DNA of 64,000 nt from Gordonia insulae (GCF_003855095.1 NZ_CP033972.1:2976001-3040000), one strand, 5' to 3'. Positions 8,300 through 17,929 are shown, counted from the first letter of the stretch. Notes: generated by a model not told the origin, from the letters alone. Translations and numbers: made by a program.

Positions 8300-9213
8300 C
8301 CGTGAGGTGCGAGGACGCCTTCGAGGAAGTCCCACAGTTCGCGTTCGCGGTCCGGGTCGTAGGACTCGTCCGATGACGGCACCACCTGCGTGCGGTCGAG
8401 GTAGGCGCCCGACGGCGCCGATGTCACGCCGAGGATCGCGTCGGCGAGTTTTCGGCCGGCGACGGGAACCCGATCGGCGAACGGGGTCGCCGCGAGTGCC
8501 GGGAGAATCCGCCGGGCGATGAAGCGATCGCGGCGACCTGCCGCTCTGGCCAGCCCGGTGCCGGGGACGAAACCCGGGTTGTAGGAGACGATGTCGATTC
8601 GGTCCGGTAGTCGGCGGGCCCATTCGTGGACCAGGTAGATGGCGGCGAGTTTGCTGGTGGAGTAGGCCGTTCGTCCGGCCGTGACCGACTCCGGGTTCGC
8701 GAATGCACCGGTCCGGGCCAGGATCGCCGGCGACTCCCATCGTGGCGCGGGCACCATCCCCCCGGTGTGCCGGAAGTCGCCGAAGTGGGTGTCGCTGACC
8801 GTGATCACGATTCGCGCCGGGGAGCGGAACCGTTCGTGAAGACCTTTCAGCAGAACGTGGTTCGCGAGCACATTCACCGCGAAGGTCGCCTCGAAGCCGT
8901 CCGTTGTGGCGTGCAGGACGTCGACGAACTGCAGGCCGGCGTTGCCGGCGAAGCCGTGCAGGGGCGGAAGCGACCCGTCGTCGAGAAGCCGGTTGATCGA
9001 GTCGGCCGCCGCACGGGTGCTCTCGAGGCTCGCCAGATCTGCGTCGACGACGGTCACCCGATCTCCGAACTCTGCCATCGCCTCGGCGAAGTCGGCGGGT
9101 CCGCCGTCGCGGGCCGGTACGACGAGATGGATGTCGGTGCCGCGCCGGAGGATCTCCCCTGCCGCAACCTGCCCGATGCCGCGGGTGGCACCTGTCATCA
9201 CCAGTGTGCGCAT
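8293..9213 (-). CDS. Short-chain dehydrogenase/reductase
   Basis: 306-residue NAD(P)-dependent oxidoreductase. The cofactor motif TGATRGIG is at residues 7-14, the NAG-like motif is GNAGL, the catalytic serine is in VITVSDTHFGD and the catalytic pair is YSTSK. Its length and the C-terminal extension (SSDESYDPDRERELWDFLE) resemble the retinol-dehydrogenase/light-dependent protochlorophyllide-reductase-like branch of SDRs, so the substrate may be a lipophilic alcohol or ketone; this is not certain. It is divergent from a TetR gene with two palindromic operator-like sites between them, so it is very probably repressed by that regulator. Its 3' end overlaps the convergent spermidine-synthase-like gene by 7 bp. 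Confidence 0.88.
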   Translation of the reverse strand: MRTLVMTGATRGIGQVAAGEILRRGTDIHLVVPARDGGPADFAEAMAEFGDRVTVVDADLASLESTRAAADSINRLLDDGSLPPLHGFAGNAGLQFVDVLHATTDGFEATFAVNVLANHVLLKGLHERFRSPARIVITVSDTHFGDFRHTGGMVPAPRWESPAILARTGAFANPESVTAGRTAYSTSKLAAIYLVHEWARRLPDRIDIVSYNPGFVPGTGLARAAGRRDRFIARRILPALAATPFADRVPVAGRKLADAILGVTSAPSGAYLDRTQVVPSSDESYDPDRERELWDFLEGVLAPHGQ

Positions 9214-9229
9214 CGTTCCTCCGAAAGTT

Positions 9230-9248
9230 GAGTTGACGCCGTCAACTC
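9230..9248. promoter_or_regulatory. TetR-type operator 1
   Basis: Perfect palindrome GAGTTGACGCCGTCAACTC (8-bp arms, 3-bp spacer), 17 bp upstream of the SDR start codon. The half-site GAGTTGAC recurs in site 2. It is the likely binding site of the divergent TetR protein. Confidence 0.75.
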
Positions 9249-9262
9249 ATTCAACTGCTTTC

Positions 9263-9279
9263 AGTGGACACTGTCAACT
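9263..9279. promoter_or_regulatory. TetR-type operator 2
   Basis: Imperfect palindrome AGTGGACACTGTCAACT sharing the AGTTGAC half-site with operator 1 and lying 16 bp before the TetR start. A further TCAACT half-site lies at 9251-9256. Two sites in a divergent region fit joint control of the SDR gene and autoregulation. Confidence 0.65.
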
Positions 9280-9294
9280 GATAGGTTGGCGCCC

Positions 9295-9870
9295 GTGAGT
9301 ACGACCCGCGCGGAGACCGCCGCGCTGACCCGGCAGGCCTTGCTCGATGCGGCCGCCGAACTCCTCGATCGCGGCGGACCGGACGCGGTGACGTTGCGTG
9401 AGGTCGGTGGTGGTGCAGGCGTTTCGCGGTCGGCCGCATATCGGCATTTCGACGACAAGGACGCACTCCTGATGGCGCTCGCCACCGATGCCTGGGCGAC
9501 GGTTGCGGCCGGCGTCGAGGCGATCGTCGGCGACGACTCGCTCTCCCCCACCGCTGCGCTGCGCACCGCACTCGAGGCGGTGTCCGACCTGGGTCGGGCG
9601 CGTCCCCACCTGTATCGGCTGATGTTCGCGCAGCCCACGACGTCGTCGGCGCCGACGGTCGAGGCGGCGGGGCGCGCCCAGGACGGATTCCTCGTCCTCG
9701 TCGGCCGCGTGGTCGGCGTCGAACGCGCGCGGCCCTTCGCCGGGGTCCTGATGGCTGCCGCACACGGTGTGACCGATCTCGACCTGAGCGGCCACCTCCC
9801 GCCGGAGAAATGGCACGCGGATCGACATCAGCTCATGGATCTGCTGGTCGAGATGATCGCCCGGGGGTGA
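9295..9870 (+). CDS. TetR family transcriptional regulator
   Basis: 191 residues. The N-terminal HTH is typical: TRQALLDAAAELLDRGGPDAV, then LREVGGGAGVSRSAAYRHFDDKDALL (about residues 12-58). The C-terminal ligand-binding domain (about 70-190) belongs to the TetR_C group with a GDDSLSPTAALRTALEAV helix. I prefer GTG 9295 over TTG 9286 because the protein then begins at the usual distance before the HTH. It is divergent from the SDR gene, which is its probable target, with two operator-like palindromes between. The inducer is likely a substrate or product of the SDR (inference). Confidence 0.88.
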   Translation: MSTTRAETAALTRQALLDAAAELLDRGGPDAVTLREVGGGAGVSRSAAYRHFDDKDALLMALATDAWATVAAGVEAIVGDDSLSPTAALRTALEAVSDLGRARPHLYRLMFAQPTTSSAPTVEAAGRAQDGFLVLVGRVVGVERARPFAGVLMAAAHGVTDLDLSGHLPPEKWHADRHQLMDLLVEMIARG

Positions 9871-9880
9871 AGGTGGGATC

Positions 9881-11167
9881 GTGGAGTCCATGTCCGGTCA
9901 GCTGGCGATCGCCCTCACGGTGCTGGCCGTGCTGTTCGTCGTCGCGGTCACCATCCTCGTCCGCACCCGGCGCGTGGTGGCCACGCCGACCGAACGCGCC
10001 GTTCACTTCACCCTGCAGACGGCGGCCCGCGCGGCGCGGTCCCTCCGGTTCGGACTCTCCGCGGAATCGGCCCGCGACGCCCTGCCGCACCTGCACGCCC
10101 TGACGTCGGCGCAGGCGCTCGCACTCTACGACGAGGACGGCCTGCTGTTGGCGCACGAACCCGCCGACGATCCGCTCTGGGACGGGGCCCTCACCGAGGC
10201 ATCCGCCGCGGCGGCGGCCAGCGCCGAGACCGATCGGCGCCGAGTCCTGATCAACGATCCGTGCGGGGACGAATCGCTGGTACGTGCGCTCATCGCCCAG
10301 CCGCTGGTGGCCGGCGACCTCGGTGTCGGCGTGCTGGTGGTGGCGACCACCCATCGGCCCGGTCCCGGCATGCTGGGTGCGGTCGGCGAGGTCGCCCGGT
10401 ACGTGTCGAGTCAGATCGAACTTGCCGACCTGGAGGCGTCGCGCGCACGCCTCGACCGGGCCGAGGTGCTCGCGCTGCGCGCGCAGATCAGCCCGCACTT
10501 CATCTACAACGCGCTCAACACCATCGCGTCGTTCGTGCGGACCGACCCCGACCGGGCGCGGGAGCTGATCCTCGACTTCGCCGACTTCACCCGCTATTCG
10601 TTCCGCGCCGCCGGCGAGTACACGGTGCTCGCCGACGAACTGCGCAACATCGACCGGTATCTGACACTGGAGCGGGCGCGCTTCGGGCCGGCCCTGAATG
10701 TGAAACTGCAGGTGGCGCCGGAGGTCCTGAATGTCGTCGTGCCGTTTCTCGCGTTGCAGCCGCTCGTCGAGAACGCGGTGCGGCACGGTCTCGCCGGCAA
10801 GGGTGGTGGCACCATCACGATCGTTGCCCGCGACGAGGGTGCGGACTGCGTGATCACGGTCGAGGACGACGGGGTGGGGATGGACCCGGAGCTGCTGCGC
10901 TCCGGCGACATCGACGCGCTGAACCCTGGCCCGGGCGCCGGGGCGAGCGAAGCGACGGGGAATCGCGACGGGGCGAGCGAAGCGACGGGGAGCGACCGTG
11001 GTCCCCGCAGCGAATCCGACGGCGCCCACGTGGGACTCACCAATGTGGATCATCGGCTGCGCGCCGCGTTCGGCAACGATTACGGTCTAGTGGTCGACAC
11101 CGGTGTCGGCGCGGGAACCCGTGTCGGCATGCGGGTCCCGAAGTTCCGGGCCGGCATCCGCGCCTGA
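9881..11167 (+). CDS. LytS-type sensor histidine kinase
   Basis: 428 residues: one N-terminal transmembrane helix (about 7-27), a GAF-like domain (about 60-175, with ALYDEDGLLLAHE and QPLVAGDLGVGVLVV), the His_kinase (LytS) box with phospho-acceptor in ISPHFIYNALNTIASFVRT (about residue 206), and HATPase_c (LQPLVENAVRHGL, VEDDGVGMD, HVGLTNVDHRL). Start GTG 9881 has AAGGTGGG upstream. Two copies of the type-B dispersed repeat (10940-10990) enlarge the ATP-lid loop between the G1 and G2 boxes. It is 45 bp upstream of its LytTR regulator and precedes two acetate-type symporters, so sensing of acetate, pyruvate or a related acid is a reasonable inference. Confidence 0.88.
   Translation: MESMSGQLAIALTVLAVLFVVAVTILVRTRRVVATPTERAVHFTLQTAARAARSLRFGLSAESARDALPHLHALTSAQALALYDEDGLLLAHEPADDPLWDGALTEASAAAAASAETDRRRVLINDPCGDESLVRALIAQPLVAGDLGVGVLVVATTHRPGPGMLGAVGEVARYVSSQIELADLEASRARLDRAEVLALRAQISPHFIYNALNTIASFVRTDPDRARELILDFADFTRYSFRAAGEYTVLADELRNIDRYLTLERARFGPALNVKLQVAPEVLNVVVPFLALQPLVENAVRHGLAGKGGGTITIVARDEGADCVITVEDDGVGMDPELLRSGDIDALNPGPGAGASEATGNRDGASEATGSDRGPRSESDGAHVGLTNVDHRLRAAFGNDYGLVVDTGVGAGTRVGMRVPKFRAGIRA
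10940..10990 (+). repeat. Two type-B dispersed repeat copies, 30-bp period, in the kinase ATP-lid
   Basis: Copies of a 21-bp sequence beginning GGGGCGAGCGAAGCGACGGG at 10940-10960 and 10970-10990, encoding GASEATG twice. They sit between DDGVGMD and HVGLTNV, i.e. in the flexible lid of the ATP-binding domain. Confidence 0.95.
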
Positions 11168-11212
11168 CGCGCGCCGGGACAGAATGTGCCGTCAGCGAAG
11201 GGAGGTGTTCGG

Positions 11213-12031
<819 letters not shown>

Positions 12032-12043
12032 CCGGATCGTGCG

Positions 12044-12424
12044 ATGACCGACAACTCGCCACATCGGGAACGCGTCGTCCTCGCCCGCCGTCGGGGCGCC
12101 CGGATGGTCCGCACCCGGGTGGAGGTGCAGGAGCAGACGGAGGTCGGCGACGCGCTGGTTCGCGGTCTGATGCGCGCTCAACTCGGTCTCGCGCTACGGC
12201 TGGCATTGAGCGTGGTCGCCATCATCGTCGCGATCCCGGTGGTGGGCACCATCTTCCCGTGGCTCACCACGGTGAGCGTGCTCGGCATCCGGCTCAACTG
12301 GCTGATCCTGGCGGTGCTGCTGTACCCCCTGCTCTACCTGACCGGCCGCATCTATGTGCGATTCGCCGAGCAGGCCGAGCGCGACTTCATGGGTGTCGTC
12401 GACGACGAGGCGGAGTCGTCATGA
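12044..12424 (+). CDS. Small membrane protein, DUF485-like position beside symporter
   Basis: 126 residues with a charged N-terminus (RERVVLARRRGARMVRTRVEV) and two transmembrane helices (ALRLALSVVAIIVAIPVVG and LNWLILAVLLYPLLYLTGRIYVRFAEQ). The second helix ending in YVRFA resembles the end of DUF485 proteins (compare LYVRFANRD in the gene at 14369). It lies directly before a sodium:solute symporter, as DUF485 (YjcH) does before ActP, so it is probably the symporter's small membrane partner, although sequence similarity is weak. Confidence 0.7.
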   Translation: MTDNSPHRERVVLARRRGARMVRTRVEVQEQTEVGDALVRGLMRAQLGLALRLALSVVAIIVAIPVVGTIFPWLTTVSVLGIRLNWLILAVLLYPLLYLTGRIYVRFAEQAERDFMGVVDDEAESS

Positions 12425-12442
12425 GGGCGGAGTCGTCATGAG
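12409..12442 (+). repeat. 17-bp tandem duplication across a stop codon
   Basis: GGCGGAGTCGTCATGAG occurs at 12409-12425 and 12426-12442 without mismatch. The first copy contains the TGA stop of the small membrane protein. The second separates it from the symporter start, so the duplication widens the intergenic spacing without changing either reading frame. Confidence 0.9.
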
Positions 12443-12454
12443 GGCGGCACCGCC

Positions 12455-14218
12455 GTGAACGACGGCGTCGACGCACTCACCGCGGCCGCGCTGGCCCTCG
12501 CGGCGATCGCGACCGTCGCGGTCGGCGCCTACGGGGGACGGTTGTCGCGCACGACGTCGGACTTCCTCGTCGCGTCGCGCAGTGTCGGCTCCCGCTGGAA
12601 TGCCGCGGCAATCTCCGGCGAATACCTCTCGGCTGCTTCCTTTCTCGGTGTTGCCGGGCTGGTGGCCAAGTACGGCGCCGACGCGCTCTGGTATCCGGTG
12701 GGGTTCACCGCGGGTTATCTGGGGTTGCTGCTGTTCGTGGCGGCACCGTTGCGACGGTCCGGCGCCTACACGGTGCCCGACTTCGCCGAGTTCCGGCTCG
12801 GCTCGCCCACCGTGCGACTCGCCGCGATGATGGTCGTCGTCGTGGTGTGCGTGCTCTATCTGATCCCCCAGTTCCAGGGCGCCGGTCTGACACTCAACAT
12901 CCTGCTGGGCGTCCCCGTGTGGATCGGCGCGGTGGCGGTCGGGGCGATCGTCATCGTCAACGTCGTCGGCGGCGGCATGCGCTCCATCACGTTCGTCCAG
13001 GCCTTCCAGTACTGGCTCAAGCTCACGGCCATCGCGGTTCCGGCGCTCGCTCTGCTGGCGGTGTTCTTCGGCGACCGCTCCGCACTCGGCGATCCGGCGC
13101 CGCCGCGGGTGGAGCAGGCGACGACCGTCGACGTGACCACCGACGTCACCGTCACCGTGGTGGAGCCCCACGGCCTGACGGTGACCGGCCGGCTCGACGG
13201 CCGCCGCGTCGAGTCGGCGCCGATCACCACCGTCGGCACCCACGTCCTGGCCGCCGGTACCGTGATCCATCTCGACGCAGGCGCCGCCACCCCCGTCGTC
13301 GAGGGCGCACCGACGACGGGTTCGGACTGGATCGCGTCCGGCGGTGGACTGGGCGGACGACATCCGCTGTTCGAGGTGCTCTCGCTCATCGTCGCGACCT
13401 TCCTCGGCACCATGGGCCTACCGCATGTGCTGGTGCGCTTCTACACCAATCCCGACGGCCGCTCGGCCCGGCGCACGGCCCTCGCCGTGATCGCGTTGCT
13501 GTCGCTGTTCTACCTGTTCCCGACGGTCCTCGGCGTCTTCGCCCGGCTGTACGTCCCGCAGCTGCTGATCACCGGCACGGCTGATGCCGCGGTGCTGCTC
13601 CTACCCAGTGCCGCGGTCGGCGGCGTCGCCGGCCAGTTCCTCGCCGCGCTGGTCGCCGCGGGGGCCATCGCAGCATTCCTCGCGACGTCGTCGGGATTGC
13701 TGGTCAGTGTCGCCGGCGCACTCTCCACGGATGTGTTGCGCGGCCGGGTCCGAGACTTCCGGGTCGCCGCGGTCATCGGCGGGGTGATCCCGATCGGACT
13801 GTCGCTGGCGGCGACGTCACTGGAGTTGTCGCGCACCGTGGGTCTGGTGTTCGCGGTCGCCGCCTCGACCCTGTGCCCGCTGCTCGTGCTGGGCATCTGG
13901 TGGCGCGGCCTGACCGCGCCGGGTGCCATCGCCGGGCTCGCCGTCGGCGGCGTGTCGTCGGGGGCCGCCACGAGTATGGCGATCGCCGGGGTCGTCGACG
14001 CCCAGACGCTCGGTGGTTGGCCTGCGGTGATCATCGGCTACCCGGCCGCGGTGACCGTGCCACTGGCCTTCGCCACCATGATCGTGGTCAGCCTCGCGAC
14101 CCGACGGCACCGACCGGGCGATCTGTCCCGCATCTTCGCCCGTATGCATGTACCCGAACGGCTCGGGATGGGCATCGAACGATTGCCCAGCGACCAGACA
14201 TCCGCCCCGGAGGCCTGA
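12455..14218 (+). CDS. Sodium:solute symporter, ActP-like, with extra extracytoplasmic domain
   Basis: 587-residue SSSF-family cation/monocarboxylate symporter with about 13 membrane helices. Family motifs: SDFLVASRSVGSRWNAAAISGEYLSAASF is represented at residues 35-63, GGMRSITFVQAFQYWLK and GTMGLPHVLVRFYT. Unlike ActP (about 550 residues, see 14740), residues about 207-303 form a Thr/Val-rich beta-like insertion (VDVTTDVTVTVVEPHGLTVT, VLAAGTVIHLDAG), predicted to lie outside between helices. Start GTG 12455. It follows the LytS/LytTR pair and a small membrane protein, probably the same operon. Substrate by homology acetate, pyruvate or propionate; the insertion may alter gating or specificity (inference). 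Confidence 0.88.
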   Translation: MNDGVDALTAAALALAAIATVAVGAYGGRLSRTTSDFLVASRSVGSRWNAAAISGEYLSAASFLGVAGLVAKYGADALWYPVGFTAGYLGLLLFVAAPLRRSGAYTVPDFAEFRLGSPTVRLAAMMVVVVVCVLYLIPQFQGAGLTLNILLGVPVWIGAVAVGAIVIVNVVGGGMRSITFVQAFQYWLKLTAIAVPALALLAVFFGDRSALGDPAPPRVEQATTVDVTTDVTVTVVEPHGLTVTGRLDGRRVESAPITTVGTHVLAAGTVIHLDAGAATPVVEGAPTTGSDWIASGGGLGGRHPLFEVLSLIVATFLGTMGLPHVLVRFYTNPDGRSARRTALAVIALLSLFYLFPTVLGVFARLYVPQLLITGTADAAVLLLPSAAVGGVAGQFLAALVAAGAIAAFLATSSGLLVSVAGALSTDVLRGRVRDFRVAAVIGGVIPIGLSLAATSLELSRTVGLVFAVAASTLCPLLVLGIWWRGLTAPGAIAGLAVGGVSSGAATSMAIAGVVDAQTLGGWPAVIIGYPAAVTVPLAFATMIVVSLATRRHRPGDLSRIFARMHVPERLGMGIERLPSDQTSAPEA

Positions 14219-14368
14219 CCGTTCGTCGGGCCTCACCGACCGCCCGGCGCACAGTCGACCGGCTTCGACGTGTGACCCATACCACCCCGTTCTCCTGTGA
14301 CCTGGACCTCAATACGCTCACCAGTCGAGAGTCCTCACAGTCATCAGACCGTCATCAGGAGGTAGGCA
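14219..14368 (+). promoter_or_regulatory. Intergenic region before the DUF485-ActP operon
   Basis: 150 bp between two same-strand transport operons. AGGAGGT lies just before the GTG start at 14369. Direct repeats CAGTCATCAG and CCGTCATCAG (14338-14357) could be a LytTR-type direct-repeat site; this is tentative. Confidence 0.35.
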
Positions 14369-14743
14369 GTGTCCACCACCCAACATCCGCCGGGCGAGCA
14401 GTCGCCCGGCCCGGCCACCGACGGGCCGACCGGTGCGGAATTCCTGGAGATGCAGCAATCGCCGCAGTTCCAGGAGTTGAAGCGCACCCTGCGCAAGTTC
14501 GTGTTCCCGATGACCGCGTTCTTCCTGCTCTGGTACGCGCTCTACGTCCTGCTGGGCGCGTTCGCCCACGACTTCATGGCCACCAAGGTCTGGGGGAACA
14601 TCAACCTGGGCCTGATCCTCGGCCTTCTCCAGTTCGTGTCCACGTTCGTCATCACCGGGCTCTACGTACGCTTCGCGAACCGTGATCTCGATCCCCGCGC
14701 GTCCGCCATCCGCGCCGAAATGGAAGGTGAGGTCACCGCATGA
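14369..14743 (+). CDS. DUF485 family membrane protein (YjcH-like)
   Basis: 124 residues: a polar N-terminus, the FLEMQQSPQFQELKRTLRKF amphipathic region, then two transmembrane helices (FPMTAFFLLWYALYVLLGAF and INLGLILGLLQFVSTFVITG) ending LYVRFANRDLDPRA, the standard DUF485 pattern. Start GTG 14369 with AGGAGGT upstream. It overlaps the ActP gene by 4 bp (ATGA). DUF485 proteins accompany ActP/MctC-type symporters across bacteria, and their contribution to transport is not well understood. Confidence 0.92.
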   Translation: MSTTQHPPGEQSPGPATDGPTGAEFLEMQQSPQFQELKRTLRKFVFPMTAFFLLWYALYVLLGAFAHDFMATKVWGNINLGLILGLLQFVSTFVITGLYVRFANRDLDPRASAIRAEMEGEVTA

Positions 14744-16392
14744 GTCCCACGCAGATCGATCCCCAGAGCTATGTGGTGGCGGCCGCCGTCGGCAACCCCG
14801 CCGCCAACATCGCGATCTTCGTCGCGTTCGTCGCGGTCACCATGTACGTGGTGATCCGGGCGAGCAAGAACAACAAGTCGGCCGCCGACTTCTTCACCGG
14901 CGGTCGCGGCTTCTCCGGCCCGCAGAACGGCATCGCCATCGCCGGTGACTACCTGTCCGCCGCGAGCTTCCTCGGCATCGCGGGCGCGATCGCGGTGTAC
15001 GGCTACGACGGCTTCCTCTATTCGATCGGCTTCCTGGTCGCGTGGCTCGTCGCGCTGCTGCTCGTCGCCGAACTCCTGCGCAACACCGGCAAATTCACCA
15101 TGGCCGACGTGCTGAGCTTCCGCCTGCGGCAGCGCCCGGTCCGGCTGGCCGCGGCGATCTCGACGCTGTTCGTCTCGCTGTTCTACCTGCTGGCGCAGAT
15201 GGCCGGCGCGGGCGGTCTGGTGGCTCTACTCCTCGACATCGAGGGCCGCCTGGGCCAGTCGATCGTGATCGCCGTCGTCGGCGCGCTGATGATCGTGTAC
15301 GTCCTCATCGGCGGCATGAAGGGCACCACCTGGGTGCAGATCATCAAGGCGGTCCTGCTGATCGCGGGTGCCGCGATCATGACCTTCATCGTGCTCGCCA
15401 AGTTCGGCATGAACATCTCGAGCATGCTCGGATCGGCACAAGACGCGATCACCGGTTCGGCCGACGAGAAGATCGCGGCGCGTGACGTTCTCGCGCCCGG
15501 CGCGCAGTACGGCGGTTCGATGGAGTCGAAGATCAACTTCCTGTCGTTGGCCATCGCGCTGGTGCTCGGCACCGCGGGTCTGCCGCACGTGCTGATGCGC
15601 TTCTACACGGTGCCGACCGCGAAAGAGGCTCGTAAGTCGGTGGTCTGGGCGATCGCCCTGATCGGTGCCTTCTACCTGTTCACCCTGGTGCTCGGCTACG
15701 GCGCCGCCGCACTCGTCGGCCCGGACAAGATCATGGCGGCGGCCGGCAAGCAGAACTCGGCGGCTCCGCTGCTGGCGTTCGAACTCGGGGGTGTCGTGCT
15801 CCTCGGCATCATCTCCGCGGTCGCGTTCGCAACCATCCTCGCCGTGGTCGCGGGGCTCGCCATCACGGCGTCGGCCTCCTTCGCCCACGACATCTACGCG
15901 AGCGTGATCAAGCGCGGCCAGGCCAGCGAGGACGACCAGGTACGCGTGTCCCGGTACACGGTGGTGGTGCTCGGCATCATGGGCATCATCCTGGGCATCC
16001 TCGCCAACGGCCAGAACATCGCGTTCCTGGTGGCACTCGCGTTCGCGATCGCCGCGGCCGCCAACCTGCCGACCATCGTGTACTCGCTGTACTGGAAGCG
16101 GTTCAACACGCGGGGCGCGCTGTGGAGCATCTACGGCGGCCTGATCTCCACGATCGTGCTGATCATCTTCTCGCCCGCGGTGTCGGGGTCGGAGACGGCG
16201 ATGGTGCCGGGTGCCGATTTCGCGTGGTTCCCGCTGGCCAACCCCGGCATCGTGTCGATCCCGCTGGGCTTCATCCTCGGTATCGTCGGCACGCTGACGT
16301 CGCCGTCGGACCAGGGCACTCCCGAGCGCAACGCCGAGATGGAGGTTCGCTCCCTCACCGGCGTCGGTGCGGAAAAGGCTGTCGTGCACTAG
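14740..16392 (+). CDS. actP: Cation/acetate symporter ActP
   Basis: 550-residue SSSF-family symporter, the usual ActP/MctC length, with about 13-14 transmembrane helices. Family motifs include SAADFFTGGRGFSGPQNGIA, AGDYLSAASFLGIAG, IGGMKGTTWVQIIKAV, GTAGLPHVLMRFYTVP and a C-terminal helix rich in Pro/Ser. It imports acetate and other short monocarboxylates with Na+ or H+. The gene starts within the DUF485 stop codon. A long hairpin (16403-16447) ends the operon. Two ActP-type symporters within 4 kb suggest different affinity or substrates, and the LytS/LytTR pair upstream may regulate both. Confidence 0.92.
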   Translation: MSPTQIDPQSYVVAAAVGNPAANIAIFVAFVAVTMYVVIRASKNNKSAADFFTGGRGFSGPQNGIAIAGDYLSAASFLGIAGAIAVYGYDGFLYSIGFLVAWLVALLLVAELLRNTGKFTMADVLSFRLRQRPVRLAAAISTLFVSLFYLLAQMAGAGGLVALLLDIEGRLGQSIVIAVVGALMIVYVLIGGMKGTTWVQIIKAVLLIAGAAIMTFIVLAKFGMNISSMLGSAQDAITGSADEKIAARDVLAPGAQYGGSMESKINFLSLAIALVLGTAGLPHVLMRFYTVPTAKEARKSVVWAIALIGAFYLFTLVLGYGAAALVGPDKIMAAAGKQNSAAPLLAFELGGVVLLGIISAVAFATILAVVAGLAITASASFAHDIYASVIKRGQASEDDQVRVSRYTVVVLGIMGIILGILANGQNIAFLVALAFAIAAAANLPTIVYSLYWKRFNTRGALWSIYGGLISTIVLIIFSPAVSGSETAMVPGADFAWFPLANPGIVSIPLGFILGIVGTLTSPSDQGTPERNAEMEVRSLTGVGAEKAVVH

Positions 16393-16402
16393 CGTTCGTC
16401 AC

Positions 16403-16447
16403 AAATGACGCAGTTCGTATCGGTTTCCGATACGAACTGCGTCATTT
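16403..16447. terminator. Bidirectional terminator, perfect 21-bp stem
   Basis: Arms 16403-16423 and 16427-16447 are perfectly complementary with a TTT triloop; apical sequence GTATCGG-TTT-CCGATAC. The stem starts AAATGACG and ends CGTCATTT, so A- and T-rich ends flank a strong stem on both strands. It lies between convergent actP and amidase genes. Confidence 0.85.
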
Positions 16448-16452
16448 CTGCG

Positions 16453-17862
16453 TCAATCCTGAATCCGCGCGAACGGCTTCGCTGCCTCGATCTCGAACGC
16501 CAACTCCAGCAGGGGCCGTTCACGGCCGACGTCGGCACAGAAGTGGATGCCGAGTGGCAGACCGGCCGAGGTCTGCGCCATCGGGACGCTGATCGCCGGC
16601 GTGCCGGTCGTGTTGTTGGCGGGGGTGAACGCGACGTAGTGCACGAGGCGTTCGAAGATCTCGTCGAAGTCGCCGCCCGGATCGAGGTATCCGATCTTCG
16701 GGGTGGTGTGCGCCAGCGTCGGCGTCATGACGAGGTCGTAGCGGTCGAAGACGGTTCGGAATCGGGCGGTGGCGCGCTTGAGTCCGATGATCGTCGACGG
16801 TGTGCGATAGAAGGACCGCAGGTAACGTCGGGACAGACCGATGGTGAAAGGATCGAGTGCGTCACGATCGAAGTCCTTGCCCACCAACAGATGTCCGAGC
16901 CGATGCATCGAGCATGCGAGCATCGACCAGTAGTCGGTGAACTGGCGCACGAAGGTGGCGTCGAGGGGAACCGGGATGACCTCGACCTCGTGGCCGAGAC
17001 CGGTGAGCAGTTCCGCGGACGAGGCGAGTGCGGCCAGCGTGTCGGTGTCGAGCGGTCGTCCGGTCACCGTGGAGTCGATCATCGCGATACGCAGTCGTCG
17101 CTGCCCCGGTCCTTCGACGAGGCCGACCGGCGGAAGTCCGGCCGGGGAGCGGAACGCTTCGGCGTCGGCGATGAAATGCGCTGTGTCGCGGACGGTTCGA
17201 CTGAGTATGCCGTTCGAGATGATGTCGACGGGCAAGATCTGACCGGTCGGGGACGGCGCGACGCGGCCGCGGGACGGCTTGAGACCGACCAGGCCGCAGG
17301 CCGCGGCGGGGATACGGATCGAGCCGCCGCCGTCGTTGCCGTGCGCGATCGGCAACGCGCCTGCCGCCACCAATGCCGCCGATCCGCCCGACGACGCACC
17401 GGAGGAGTAGGCGGTGTCCCACGGATTGCGCGTGGGCTCGCGATCGACGAACTCGGTTGTCGCGGTGAGGCCGAACGCGGGCAGCGTCGAGGCGCCGACG
17501 ATATTGACACCGGTCGACAGGAACTGCTCGGTGAACGGCTCGTTGCCCTTGGCCGGCAGATCCGGCATCGCAGCCGAACCGTTGCCCACCGGCAGCCCCT
17601 CGAACAGGGTGTTGTTCTTGATGATCGACGGCACCCCCGCGAACGAGCCGACGCCGAAATCATCATCGGCGGCACGCTTGCGCGCGCGGTCACGGTCATC
17701 GACCGCGATCGCGTTGACTTGTGGATTGACCGCGTCGACCCGAGCGAGGGCGGCCTCGAGCGCCTCCGACGCCGTGATCTCCCCGGCCTTGATGGCCGCC
17801 GCCACCCCGACCCCGTCGTGCTCGCCGAGAGCGTCATCCCCGAACGCATGGACCTTCTGCAT
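16453..17862 (-). CDS. Amidase signature enzyme
   Basis: 469-residue amidase-signature hydrolase. The Ser-cisSer-Lys triad is visible: Lys in [14 protein letters not shown] (about residue 81), the Gly/Ser-rich core [17 protein letters not shown] (about 153-169) and [20 protein letters not shown], all hallmarks of the family. Length matches GatA-like and aliphatic/aryl amidases. No GatB or GatC neighbours, so it is not the tRNA amidotransferase subunit; likely a free-standing amidase acting on carboxamides (similar to 6-aminohexanoate-cyclic-dimer hydrolases or aryl acylamidases). Substrate not predictable. It is monocistronic and convergent with actP. Confidence 0.9.
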   Translation of the reverse strand: MQKVHAFGDDALGEHDGVGVAAAIKAGEITASEALEAALARVDAVNPQVNAIAVDDRDRARKRAADDDFGVGSFAGVPSIIKNNTLFEGLPVGNGSAAMPDLPAKGNEPFTEQFLSTGVNIVGASTLPAFGLTATTEFVDREPTRNPWDTAYSSGASSGGSAALVAAGALPIAHGNDGGGSIRIPAAACGLVGLKPSRGRVAPSPTGQILPVDIISNGILSRTVRDTAHFIADAEAFRSPAGLPPVGLVEGPGQRRLRIAMIDSTVTGRPLDTDTLAALASSAELLTGLGHEVEVIPVPLDATFVRQFTDYWSMLACSMHRLGHLLVGKDFDRDALDPFTIGLSRRYLRSFYRTPSTIIGLKRATARFRTVFDRYDLVMTPTLAHTTPKIGYLDPGGDFDEIFERLVHYVAFTPANNTTGTPAISVPMAQTSAGLPLGIHFCADVGRERPLLELAFEIEAAKPFARIQD

Positions 17863-17929
17863 GCGGCGAGCCTAGCGGCTGGTTCGGTTGATGGGCCATG
17901 ATCACCGGTCGCGACCTGTGGTCTCGATA

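Noticed and set aside
16453..17862. GatA (Glu-tRNA amidotransferase subunit A)
   Set aside because: The amidase core matches, but gatB and gatC are absent and the surroundings are unrelated to translation.
16405..17901. Plus-strand open frame of almost 500 codons over the amidase gene
   Set aside because: It starts within the terminator hairpin, its translation has no motif, and the minus strand encodes a complete amidase with catalytic residues.
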